The notes under the pieces are model-generated. The model had not been told where the DNA came from, did not search any database, and saw only the letters and a program-made list of their open reading frames with translations. Made by a program: the position numbers and the translations under genes. A DNA stretch of 64,000 nucleotides from Pseudopyrenochaeta lycopersici. Taxonomy: Eukaryota > Ascomycota > Dothideomycetes > Pleosporales > Pseudopyrenochaetaceae. The stretch is taken from assembly GCA_003313425.1 (NCBI GenBank), contig NHZP01000004.1, positions 1,054,001 to 1,118,000 on the forward strand, read 5' to 3'. Position 1 is the first letter of the stretch. Every line of letters starts with the position of its first letter. This document shows positions 1 through 11,317 of this stretch, one piece after another.

Positions 1-2415
1 CGCCGCTGCTACGGTCGACGACATGGCGAACTAGTGGGGGGCCGGGTGTGTTCAGAATCCCCAGATTTAAGAGTGGATCCCCAAACAAAGGTAGACAAAA
101 GTTGAGACCCCAGGTTGATGTGCTGGGAGAACGTTGGACGAGCAAAACAGTTTTAAAAGCAGAAGCTGAGACCGGAAAAGCCCGCGTCAGCCCAGCGTCC
201 TGGTGTACGAGTGATCTTTGATTTTGAGGTTGGGTCGCGCGGTTGAGCACCTGCAGGGTTCAGCGGAAGCTAACCAGAGCGCGTGCAATTCCGGGGTTAC
301 GTGCTCGACACGTCTGCCATGTGACTGGTAGGAGGGAGGGCCTCGTGGTGGATTCTTACGGGGTTGTTGCAGGCAGACATGCCCGCTTCACCGCTCGAAG
401 GTGAGTGAGGAGGCTGGTGGCGTATCGAGTGGAACCCTCTTTGTTGGGACCTAGCCAATGGCGTGGGGAGGTTGAGCGATCAACCTGCCCGCTCCCCATG
501 GTAGCCGAGACGCACCTCGCTCGAAACACCAACATCCGCTTCATGCCAAGGGTCCAAGGCAGTCCACCAAGCAGCACCTATGTTCAGATGATATCAATAT
601 CAACCTGGCGCAGATATCGATGGGAGAGGCATATATTTCGTCACAGCTCCGCGAATGAGATCAGCTGGGCTGTGCGTCGACGCATAGCCGCAAAACCCAA
701 GGCAGCTAGCCCGAGCCTGGAATGCATGCAAATGACTAAGGTGTCTATCCTCATCCCGCAGCCTTGACAAAGCGACGTTCCAGCTGGGATGTTTGGAACA
801 AAAAATCCGCAGGAGCTTTCAGATGAACACCATCGTATCGATCATGTCACTGGCAACACATGAGAGGATTAGTTTAGTGGCTATTTCTGCCTTCTACTTC
901 AAAGTCATCCTGACCACCTTGAATCATAAAAATTAAAGCTTCACAACAATAACCCCCCAGCGCTCATGGCTAGAGCTGTGCGGCTTTGGTTCGCGTGAAA
1001 TACGCTGTTCGCAGAGCTTTGGTCTTCCATGTTCTATGTACCAGACGTGGCTTGATTGAGATGAAACAACTATATCCTTCTCAACCAGATTTTGGTTCCG
1101 TCATTTCGAAAAGGACAAGACTAAAAGCACTGCGTACTGAAGCTCCTCAAATCGTCTTTGTCCTTCACTGACTAGGTATCAACCTCGTTTTTAGCAACGG
1201 TTTAATTTCCAATGTTCGCATTGCTGCGCAACCTTCCGTAATTTCGAAAATGTACTCAATCCCGCCAGCTACCGCACCACTCTCAGTAGTAGAAGCATAC
1301 GATGCTACCCCCCAGCCACTTATTTCGACCTTGTAGCAAATATTGGGCTAGGACAGCGGGAATGGTCGTGCCTGGACAGTTGCGGTTAAGCAGTTGATAA
1401 AGGCACGTTCGGAATTTGAACCGCTGACTATTCCGGGTTGAACAACAACTTTCGCTACACCGTCAGAATACAATTGGCGCTAAAAGCACTATAATCATCA
1501 AATTCAGGCAAAAGCAAGTCCCCAGTCCCCAGCTAGACTCAAAGAGAAAATTCAATCAGGGAATAAAGGAAGACTTCTGAGCATATTCATCAAACACTCC
1601 ATCCGGTTTCGGGCCCCCTAGTAGGGCCTCCCACACTAGTTGTTGGACTGATAATTTTCTTGTCGTCTACCCGTAGACAATGTTCTTTTCCCGGAATTTC
1701 AATCGGTTCTATGACCTGCAAACTTAATTGGCCTATCAGTCAACCGCGAACAGGTTGAGGTTCACCCGCGGCCGCAACACCTTCGTGTAACAATGACCGC
1801 AGGTGAACTGGCATTAAACGGTATGTTATAACACATTTGCACTCTGTCAATCCCTGCCGAAGGGCAAACTCGACAAGGCCACAAGTTGACCATGATGTGT
1901 ATAAGAAATGTTGAAAAGTCTGAACTCTAAGGACAATCCTATCTTCATCATCATAATCTATACTCTAGGCCTTGCCTCAAAAATCTGGGATAAAATTACA
2001 TAGTTATTCACAAACATGTTTGACACATTCAGTGACGAGCTCATCACTGATGATGGAATCTGTTGCTGCACTTGCCGTACGTTACAATTTGCGCATATCA
2101 TAAATTCTATCGTACCCTCATGTGTTGACTGCTAACACATTGTCTGGATGCTTCAAGCACGACCGGCCCATGACACCATCTTGAATGACCCAGTCAATTT
2201 CGTCATCGACTAAACCAAACCTTAACAGCCGATGAAATGGGCGTCAGTGGACTGTCGACCTTGACTGTATGAATATGACACTGGGTGGGCATTTTTGTGG
2301 ATGAAGATAAGAGACTGTATCATTGTTGGTGCAAGAACGTCGTTTAGTGTGCATTGTGCAAGGATTTATCAGACTGTAAACGAATTTCAATAGCTTGGTC
2401 TCAGGATCACTTAAC
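1..2415. other. Gene-free left edge
   Basis: I see no supportable gene here. The open frames are short (120 codons at most), start at random positions and resemble no family I know. No tRNA-like fold, tandem array or transposon terminus is evident. The last few hundred bases are the 3' flank of the mannosidase gene read from the other strand. Confidence 0.5.
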
Positions 2416-4819
2416 TTAATTGGTGTAACCTACTTCCCGCTTCATGAATGACGTTGATTCAGAAGCTGGACTCGGTGGTAAATCGCCTGTTGCCCAGTCT
2501 ACCGGATTTTCACCAAGCATATACTCCATAGTACCACCATTCGCGAACACATCATCCCAACCAACCCATGCCTTATCCCACAGCTCTCCATTGACCTTGA
2601 GGCTTTGTACATAGAAGGCAGTGCGTCGATCCCCACCCGTCGTTGAGATTTGAAGCGTGTTGCCATGATCGAGACTGATGGTCATGGACTCGAACCAGGG
2701 AGCAAGTATCAGGAAAGTAGTTTGCCCTGTAAGGGGGTAAAGGCCGATCATCTGCCACTGCTGGTATGTCAATAGCTGTATCTCATTTTCGCCACTTCCG
2801 AGGACTCACCAAGAGATTACTCTCCATGGCTCCCGCATCAGAGTTGCCCGGTAGCCCACTCTCGCCAGCATTGTACAGGCCGCCAATGTACCTGCTTCTC
2901 TCCACGCTCTTCCACTGCGCCCCCCTCACAAAGTTATACAGAAATGGACTCGTGAATCCAGGCTCGTTTCCCGCATTGAAAATCCCCAACTCAAACAGCT
3001 TGTCCAAACGGTCTACAAACAGCTCATCACCACCAATACGAGTCTTGAGTTCGGCAATATCGTGGATAGCGTTCATGCTGTAGATCCAGCTGCTGTCTTC
3101 ATAGTATGCGTCCCCCCAGTAGCAGCCACCACAATCTTCCGGGTCTTGCGGGACAAAAGACCCATTTGCGAAGCGAGGAACGAGGAATCCCGCATGATTG
3201 TGAGACGTTGCTTGGGGGTCCCAGTGGTTGCGCCAATTGTGGGAGCGGTTCAAGTACGTTTCTGCTTCTGCGACTTTGCCGAGTCCGAAAGCGACTTGGT
3301 AGAGGGCAAAATCGTTTATCGAATATTCAACCGCCCTTGAAACTGCTCGTGAGAATCTAGGTGTAATATATCCGTACTGTAGCCAATCCGGTAGCGCGCC
3401 GCGTCCTTCTTTTGTAGAAGAGTCTGGAGCTTTAGGATCGAAGTTGTTTGGCGGCACGACTTCTGCATTCGTCTGCATGGCGCTGAAACCATCTTCCCAA
3501 TTGATTACCCCTTTTACGCCTTTGACAAAAGCATCTGCTAGAACATTATCAGCATTTGAGCCGCCTTGGACGCGGCCGTTGAAGTTTGAAGAGCGAGCGT
3601 CGGGCATGAAACCATCGTGTCTCCAGATATCAATCAGCGAGCGGATAAAATCTTGGTACCCTTCCGGTTGAACAATATGGAACAGGGATGTATGGCAGCG
3701 ATGTGTATCCCAGAGCGTGAACACGTCGTCGTAGTATGGCTCTGAGCTAATCCAACCAGGATTTTCACCAGTTCTATTGGAAGGAATGAGAAACATGCCG
3801 TACAGTGAGCTATAGAGCAACTGTAAGTCGGTCGTATCATCTGAAGATATGCGAACTTTATTAAATAATTGCTCGTTCCATTGAGTCTTAGCATTCATGA
3901 CCAGAGTCTGAAGATCTGTCTCCTCAGCGATTTCCTGGTCTAGATTTTGACACGCCTTCTCGGTCGAGATGAAGGAGACTCCAACGCGAGATGTCAGCTC
4001 TGCATTAGGAAAGGTAAATACTCCTCCAAGGCGTGCACTTCCAGAGACTGCCGAGATGTTATTGTAAGCTCTCAACGAGGTCGTGTTCCCATAAAACGTC
4101 CACGATCTAGAAGGTTGCTTGTCAAACCTTCCACAAAAGTAGACCGTCCAATCGGGCGATAAATTCCAGCCATTATTGTAGGTTCCAGATCCCGAATAGT
4201 GTCCATCATGGAAAATGTCGAAGCTTCCTCTAGAGTAATGTTGTTCCCAACCTAGACCCCTGAAGCTAGGCAAGACATGGGACACATCGACGACGATTGA
4301 CAGTGTGCTGTTACTTGTGGAGGAGTAAGTATAAAAACCAGCATGCTCTGTTGCTGCCAGCTCAACAGTGACGCCGTTTGCTAGTGAAGACCTATAGTAT
4401 CCAACGCTTCCCACATCTGCCGATGCTCGTGGCTGTGATAGATCAGCAAGAGGGTTAAGCACTTCTCCCACAACAGGCATCTGAGACACAACGCCGTACT
4501 TTGGTGCTCCACCTGTGCCCGATTCATGCATCAAGCTGAAGCCCCAGACGTTTCCATCTGGAAGGTAGCCAGAGTAAGCGTCCGTGGTCCCATTTTGTAC
4601 GTCAGGTCCCAACTTGATCATTCCAAAGGGAGCGGCAACGACTCCTGGAAATCGATTCCCTCCTCCGCGAGTCCCTTGGCTGTTTGTTATCAGTATTGAA
4701 ATATACGGTGAGTCGAGTTCTACCCACAAGACATTGACATATTGACTGTAGTCTGCACCAGTTATGGTTACCCAGCAAAATAAGAGAAGACTGTAGTTCT
4801 TTACGCCCGTTGAACGCAT
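2416..4819 (-). CDS. Secreted GH92 alpha-mannosidase
   Basis: Exons on the minus strand are 4819-4728, 4679-2810 and 2760-2416, giving 768 residues. Family GH92 enzymes are exo-acting, calcium-dependent alpha-mannosidases that trim N- or O-linked mannans; this one should act outside the cell. I started at the Met that opens a hydrophobic signal peptide (MRSTGVKNYSLLLFCWV), eleven residues after an upstream in-frame Met. Family landmarks are the N-terminal GTRGGGNRFPG segment, FSLMHESGTGGAPKYG, a WDTHRCHTS block, GGSNADNVLADAF, and near the C-terminus GLPGNSDAGAMES joined by splicing to QMIGLYPLTGQ. Length fits the family. The first intron (4680-4727, 48 bp) is in frame and stop-free, so a naive reading retains it and spoils the conserved N-terminal motif. 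The family is clear; linkage specificity is not predictable. Confidence 0.9.
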
Positions 4820-5351
4820 ATTTTTAGGTCTGAGTGGCGGCTGTTGGCCCAAAATTTGATATCGTCAGTCAAGTTTGAGCTGCGAGAATCGAAACAGTCC
4901 TTGAGCCAAGATTCATATGCAGTGGGGTTCACACAATTTTTGTTGTTTCTGGTTCTCAATGTGTGGTTGCGAGACCGTCCATGGTTACATTGGCGATAAT
5001 ATATCAATATGCTGGCTGGGGTTCGGAAGGAGTTCATGAGCGCTAGGAGAATAAGATATTGACATTCCTGGACGAGGAAATGGGGAAGGTCGAATGCACG
5101 ATTTTTACTTGTCAATCCTCTGGCGGGGTTCTTGCAACACTTATTTGATGTGCATGGTGGTTCAAGTGCGGATAGTTGTCTAACGTCAGCCAATCGCAGG
5201 TTGCGGATACAACATGTGAGTGAGTAGTCGGTAGATGTTGCAGCATTTCCAAAAGGGCAGGTGATGTTAATATGGCATGTAATTAGGCGGCAAAAATTGA
5301 CCAGGTACTATGCAGTCGATATATTCTTGCAGCACTATAGCTTTTCGAGTG
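4820..5351. other. Spacer between two minus-strand genes
   Basis: This holds the 5' flank and presumed promoter of the GH92 gene and the 3' flank of the cupin gene. I see no convincing coding region or clear TATA element. A 130-codon frame on the minus strand has no recognisable motif and overlaps the GH92 signal peptide, so I do not call it. Confidence 0.4.
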
Positions 5352-5950
5352 TTAAAATGCGCCCTGCTCTGGCAGAATCTCGTGGCTTTTGCTCCATCCT
5401 TCCAGGTTATGAACAATCGGGTTCCTTCCCCCACGTGTGATAACCCAAACAACGTCTTCGTCGCTTTCATTGATTTCTTGGTGCTCTGCATATGCTGGAA
5501 TAAGCGCGAAGTCCCCAGGCGCAAGATTTTGCCTCTTTTCGCCCTTCGGTCCGCTCACGATAGTGCCGTGACCTTTCGCTGCATATACAATAGTATCTAG
5601 ATGCTCCATGAGCTCGATGTTCGGGTGTGAGAAAGAGTGCACGTGTGGAAATGAGCAGATGAGGAGATGAGGAGAATGGCGGGGTGGTGGATGGGCTCAA
5701 GCCGTACCCTCTTCACCGTGGTGATGGACTGCAGAAGCAGTATGAGGTTTGGCAATCATTACTATCGCTATCAGTTATTGTAGCAAGAACATAGTTGTAT
5801 GTAGAGCTTACCAGTACCGCAAACCTGGTCCGACATGTCTACAATAGCAGGGATGCGAATCATACCGTCCGTCTGCGGGCCACCTGGGGCCTTGATGTCC
5901 GCACCCTTCTTTACCTGTACTTCGCCTGGCATCCTGTCTTTGGGCGACAT
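5352..5950 (-). CDS. Small single-domain cupin
   Basis: Exons on the minus strand are 5950-5812, 5761-5708 and 5596-5352, giving 145 residues. Splicing is needed to assemble the first metal motif: HTASAVHHHGEED spans exons 2 and 3 (His59-His61 and Glu63/64), followed by GHGTIVSG and the second cupin motif PGDFALIPAYAEHQ (His103). It is a one-barrel RmlC-like cupin, probably cytosolic, with no signal peptide. The family binds a divalent metal and includes dioxygenases, isomerases and non-enzymatic binders, so the substrate is unknown. The middle exon is only 54 nt and intron 2 (111 bp) is long for this window. It is divergent from the acyl-CoA dehydrogenase across 676 bp, which allows co-regulation but does not show it. 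Confidence 0.85.
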
Positions 5951-6626
5951 GACTACGACAGTGATTAAATTGTCGTGACGGCAGATAATTGTCTTTAGCT
6001 GTGAGCTCTCTCGTGTTGTGGACCACGAAGATTATGACGATGTTCCAAAGGCGGAGGAACTCCGCATGCAGCGGGACTGACTGAACCCCATCCGTCAATG
6101 GTTTGCAGTATCATTTCTGGATCGACAACGTCAAGCATCGCGTCGCTCTCCCGTTAAGCCACGGCATCCACATTTCCCGACGCGTCGTCAAGCATCTGAT
6201 TGTAAGCATCAGCAAGGACTGGCATGTGAACGTTCCAAATGCCGCTCGAGCTTTTATTAAACCCACACGTGAGTGTTGTGCCTCGGCATCTCCTTAAGTG
6301 ACGTCGACGGTCTGCGACCTCAAAAGCAGCAAACAACGCCGTCCCATGCCGGCATAACCAATCGGCGAAGACATATAACACCTCACGGGATCACAAGATC
6401 GCGGCCGCTGCATCCCAAACAAGCGCTACTTGCGGCTCCACAGTCGGTTTTCAGCAGCTCGACCCCAGATTCGCTTGATGTGGAGTCTGGCATGTGAAAG
6501 CACTCGAAACCCACTAGATCTTTTATAGCTCCATCTGCTGCCGGCTTTGTCTTGCGAAAGCAAATTACCTGTAACAGTATTCTGTGATCTTCTAGCTTTC
6601 GTTCACTCCTTCACACTGTGGTAAAG
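5951..6626. promoter_or_regulatory. Divergent promoter region, cupin and ACAD
   Basis: 676 bp separate the start codons of two divergently transcribed genes, so both promoters must lie here. I see no gene inside it. The last 100 bp before the rightward start include a pyrimidine-rich stretch, as is common near fungal transcription starts. No specific operator is claimed. Confidence 0.5.
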
Positions 6627-8434
6627 ATGTCGCAACGCTTCTCTGCCGCCGACGTTGCGTCGCATAAGACCGCAAGCGACTTGTGGATCATTGTCGATGA
6701 AGACGTCTATGATCTCACAAAGTTTGCAGACGAGCATCCCGGAGGGAAGAAGAGTAGGCCCGCTCCGCAAACAAACTTTATTCTCCCGGAGCCTAACTGT
6801 ACCCAGTCCTCCAGCGCGTAGCAGGCAAAGACGCCTCAAAGCAATTCTGGAAATATCACAATGACGGCATTCTCAAGAAATACCAAAAGCAGCTGCAAGT
6901 CGGGTCACTAAACACCAAGGCCGCACCTCCCACACCTCCCGCGACACCTCCACCAGCGAAGAAAGAGATTGTCAAGCCCGAAGCGAACCCCGGCGTTGTT
7001 GCTCCCCAACCAACCGCCGATGCCGAGGATGCAGAGCCTTTTGACGCATATGGCGACCTGATTCCATACGCAGATCCATCCTGGTATCAAACAGTACGTT
7101 CTTCAAGCCCTGCAGAGCATTAAAGTTTAGCTGACATTGCATTTGTAGTACCATTCGCCCTACTTCAATGAAACCCACGTCGCTCTCCGTGACGAGGTCC
7201 GCCAATGGGTCGAGGAAAAGCTCATGCCAAATATCAATGAATGGGATGAGGCGAAGAAAGTACCCGACGAAATCTTCTTGGAGATGGGTGAGCGCGGCTA
7301 CCTTGCCGGTCTGCTCGGTATCCACTTCCCAGCAGAATTCACCGATAGGAGAGTGAAGAGTGTACCTGCGGAGAGGTGGGATCATTTCCATGAGATGATC
7401 CTCACTGATGAGCTCTCAAGGACTGGCAGTGGAGGTCTAGTCTGGAACTTGATTGGCGGATACGGAATCGGAGGACCCCCACTTTTTAAGTTTGGAAAGA
7501 AGGAGCTTGTCAAGCGCATTGGACCGGGTCTGCTCAGCGGAGAGAAGAGGATCTGTTTGGCCATCACTGAGCCAGGTAAGCGATCATGTCTCCAGTCATC
7601 TACCGCCATACTAAATCAAAGCCAGATGCCGGCAGCGACGTCGCAAACCTAACCTGTGAGGCCAAGCTCTCCGAAGACGGCAAACATTACATTGTCAATG
7701 GTGAGAAGAAATGGATTACAAACGGTATCTGGTCCGAGTATTTCACAACCGCTGTCCGCACCGGCGGCGAAGGTATGAACGGCGTGTCCCTGCTCCTTAT
7801 CGAACGCTCTGCCGGTGGCGTCAGCACCCGTAAAATGGATTGTCAGGGTGTCTGGTCTAGCGGTACAACATACATTACCTTCGAAGACGTAAAGGTACCT
7901 GTTGAGAATCTCATCGGTAAGGAGAACCAAGGCTTCAAGGTCATCATGACCAACTTTAATCACGAACGCATTGGCATCATCATTCAGTGCCTGCGATTCT
8001 CCCGCGTCTGCTACGAAGAGAGCGTTAAATACGCACACAAGCGCAAGACCTTCGGTAAGCGACTCATCGACCACCCCGTCATCCGCCTCAAGCTTGCACA
8101 CATGGCACGCCAGATCGAAGCCTCGTACAACTGGCTCGAGAACCTCATCTTCCAGTGCCAGAGGATGAATGACATGGAAGCCATGCTGAAGCTTGGCGGT
8201 GCCATTGCCAGCTTGAAAGCTCAGAGTACTACGACATTTGAGTTCTGCGCTAGGGAAGCAAGTCAAATCTTCGGAGGCTTAAGTTACAGTCGAGGAGGAC
8301 AAGGAGCGAAGGTTGAGAGGCTATACAGGGATGTAAGAGCTTATGCTATCCCAGGAGGCAGTGAGGAGATCATGCTGGATCTGAGTATCCGCCAGGCATT
8401 GAGGGTGCACAAGGTTTTGGGCATGAAACTGTAA
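6627..8434 (+). CDS. Cytochrome b5-acyl-CoA dehydrogenase fusion
   Basis: Exons are 6627-6753, 6807-7093, 7149-7575 and 7626-8434 (549 residues). Residues 1-75 are a cytochrome b5 haem domain with HPGG (His37) and the second axial His near residue 60 (KYHNDG). A Pro/Ala-rich linker follows, then a full acyl-CoA dehydrogenase with LAITEPDAGSD, the EKKWITNG segment and a C-terminal FAD-binding helix region ([21 protein letters not shown]). The flavoprotein would dehydrogenate an acyl-CoA or related thioester; the haem domain could pass or receive electrons. At the position where medium-chain enzymes carry the catalytic Glu (YEGT) this protein reads IPGGSEEIM, so the base must be elsewhere, as in long-chain and isovaleryl enzymes. 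There is no obvious peroxisomal C-terminal tripeptide (ends MKL). The fusion type is known in fungi; the substrate is not. Confidence 0.9.
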
Positions 8435-9868
8435 GGATATTAGACTTTGATTAGCTGTTTGTCTTATTAAACTTTGAATCAACATGTATATAGAGCATGG
8501 CTTGTTTAATTGACGCGTTCCAATAGTTTTGGATCAGCAAAGCTGTGTGATTCCCTGAAGGTGGGACTGGTCAATTATTACCCGCAGTCACATGCCGAGG
8601 TGGGCGATGACAACCCCGACACTTCTTTAATTCTGATTAAGCCTCGGGTTTAATGTACGCCCTCCTCAGGTGTTATCCTCGCAATTGAATTTGTCTATAT
8701 GTGCTTAGAGTTCAATATCACTAAGATTGATTTCAGTGCTCTTCTTCCCACCAACTGACACTAGCGTTCAGTGTTGACTCGAGGTTTACAATATTCGCAA
8801 TGTTGTCATAGTCAAGTTGATATGAAGTCCATGGGCTCCTAAACTGCGCTTGATTTAATTTCATTAGCAGTTGCACCTCTCAAAAGTTGGCGGGGAGATT
8901 ACCTTGGATACGCGTATACTTAGTGAAACCATTGTCTCTGAAGGAGCCGCGAGGAAATAAACCATGGGCGAAGGCCTACCACTACCATCGGCGAAGACCA
9001 ATTGATCTAAAGGCTTAATGCCTAATATTACACACAAGAACCTCAAAGACGCAAGGTTACTATGAGATAGGTCTCTAGCAGTATGTAGAGGGTATGTTTA
9101 ACTACAAGCCTAGGCCTAGTAGTCACATGCCAATGCCCGGAAAAACGTACCCTGAGTATTTTCGATTGTTGCCTGCATTTGAGTGCAGCTATGCTACTCT
9201 ATCCTGAACATGATAAGAAGATTTTACAGTCGATTGAGCGATAGTATCCCCGCGGACGACGTTCTTGATGGGGTTGTGACGGATGAGATGACGTTGAGCA
9301 GTGGAACGAAGGATGCATGCTTCCAGGCCTTAGTTCAGCCACACCCGTCCAACCAGTATGTGGCTGTTATGCTTGATTGTTCCTTCAGGCGACTATCTAT
9401 GATCGTTATCGCCCGTCTTTCAGTGCACATGTTTATCATTATTTCCCCAATCGTGATAGATTCAAGTGAGAGCACATGAACAGCCTATACCAGCCAAGGA
9501 GAAGAGATGGAATATGAAAGAGAAATTGTCAGTAGGCACAAGAGCCCTAAGGTCACCTTTTCTTCTACACTAGAAGTTCATGCTTCTAGCTGCCATCTTG
9601 GAGATGACATATCACCAATAAAGGAACAGGCGGCGAAAGTCTACAACTTTGGCATTGAGAGAGGCATGACGCAACGGATTACTGCATGGCGGCCAGCACA
9701 CGACTGTTCTGCCCGTGCTCGTGTCTTTTGTCCAACAGCTTCATTGCGGCTCTCCAATTTCCTTCACTTCGAGCTCACAAATACTTACCCGCTCTGAGTT
9801 TGGTGTAATTAAACGAGTTCTTGTTACTCTAAACACTTCTATCAATTCCGCCGTATAGTAAGCCTCGG
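8435..9868. other. Gene-poor spacer
   Basis: Open frames of about 96-98 codons occur (around 9183-9479 and 9507-9797, plus strand), but neither shows a recognisable domain, a signal peptide or consistent splice sites. I see no terminal inverted repeats or transposase-like sequence. The region may hold unrecognised small genes, but I cannot support any. Confidence 0.35.
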
Positions 9869-10737
9869 ATGCGTCACTCTCCGTATCCACCGCAAAGCCC
9901 TGGTCGTCCACCACATCGCCGTCTTTCTAGCCGAAAACTTCAACTCAACATCTACCGTGCTCTCCGGCTATTCGGTCGTAGTACCGCTACCTGGTTCAAT
10001 GCATTAACCACGAAATTCTAGGTCACTGCTGGAAGCTCTTTGGCCGCGCGATAACCTTGAACCCAGTGCTGTTTCGCAAGCCTACGTGGAGTTTCTAGAA
10101 TGGGTACGATGTAACTTCTCTGCGATAGCTCTCGCACTATGTATTGTTCTTGGGTCTTCTTCCTATTCCTTATTATTCAGCTTGGGAGCTCCATTGGCGT
10201 GCTCTACTTCATGTACTTCCATGCGCCCTGCTACGAGAATTGGCCGCTCGTCAACATTCTCGCCTACTGTGAGAGCTGGTGTTTGAATTGCATCTGAGAC
10301 ATAGGCTGACTATGAAAAGACTCGAGCGCATCAATCATCATCGGCAACAGACACATTTTGATTACCTTTCTTTTTCCCAGGCCTTGCCGTTCCTCACTTG
10401 CCGCTCCTCGTTATCCATAGCCTCGTATTTTTCCTGACTGCGACTGACTATACCGTGGTTTTCTATAACCTCCACAGGATCTACGAGGATTTGACTACCG
10501 AGGAAGAGGTCTTGCTGGTCGACAAGGTGGATGACGCATATCGGGGCTGGCGTGATCGGGACAATGATTCCGAATCTCTACAGGTCGGCAGTGCTGATTG
10601 GCGCCTTCTCGGTGATGAGCATCGTCTTGTTGCTGATATGGGGCCTGTGCTTCAGCCTGTGGCGGATTGATGCTCGTCGCTCGGACAGACAGCTGTCGAT
10701 TGAATTGAGGGATGTAAGGGGGCTAGGTGATGAGTGA
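9869..10737 (+). pseudogene. Possible broken or unresolved membrane-protein gene
   Basis: Protein-like stretches appear one after another in different frames of the plus strand. They are a basic start (MRHSPYPPQSPGRPPHRRLSS) from 9869, a segment near 10020-10095, hydrophobic runs around 10110-10290 (for example IGVLYFMYFHAPCYENWPLVN), and a last segment with a clear transmembrane helix (LIGAFSVMSIVLLLIWGLCF) followed by a basic tail ending at 10737. I could not find one set of GT-AG introns that joins all of them. Either this is a multi-exon membrane protein I cannot resolve, or it is a decayed gene with frameshifts. No family is recognised. Confidence 0.3.
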
Positions 10738-11317
10738 GACGATGTGGGGAATCCAGGAAGGTAAGGGTTGCCCTGAGGGCTTCTCTCAAGATAACTCAGA
10801 GATGACCGTGAATGGCTTTAACACGTCACAAAGTTTGACACTTGTTTCATGAACGCCTCAGGTCTCTTTCAAAGTAAAGCTGTGTGCACGTGGTGGTACT
10901 AGCGGTATTGGGCTTGGTTGCTACCAGAAGTTCTGCGAACATCTGTTCTATCAACATCAAGTTACCTGGAGGGCACAATTCTAACGTTTAATATATTGTG
11001 GTATTACATTCGGATTAGTATCGCCTAATTAGAAACGCATGTGGCACACGGATCCGATCCCAGTTCCCCGAGCATCTGATTTAGAGTCACGGCGTCCAAC
11101 AAATCAAGCCTGGCTACCTCTGTGCACTCGCGGAAGAAACTCCGGCGGAGTCATGACGAGGTGATGGATCCCGCCCCCTTAGCCCTGCGGGAATGGCACG
11201 GCCTTCTGAGCTGTGTCCCATGGTGATGAAATATCTCCTGTGGGGAAACACTCCTTGGAGCTCCGCAACCTCACCGGAACGACCGATCCGACCTCGTTCC
11301 AGATCCACAACACGATC
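10738..11317. other. Upstream region of the Zn2Cys6 regulator gene
   Basis: There is no gene here. An open frame runs in frame into the regulator from 11213, adding 35 residues before the preferred start, but that extension has no domain and the Met at 11318 directly precedes the basic Zn2Cys6 region. I see no clear TATA box. Confidence 0.4.

Noticed and set aside
2688..2698. tRNA B-box-like sequence (GGTTCGAGTCC on the minus strand)
   Set aside because: It lies in the coding exon of GH92 (APWFESM) and no A box or cloverleaf arms surround it.
7649..8266. 205-codon open frame on the minus strand
   Set aside because: It is the exact antisense of the acyl-CoA dehydrogenase exon, whose protein has family motifs throughout; the antisense product has none.
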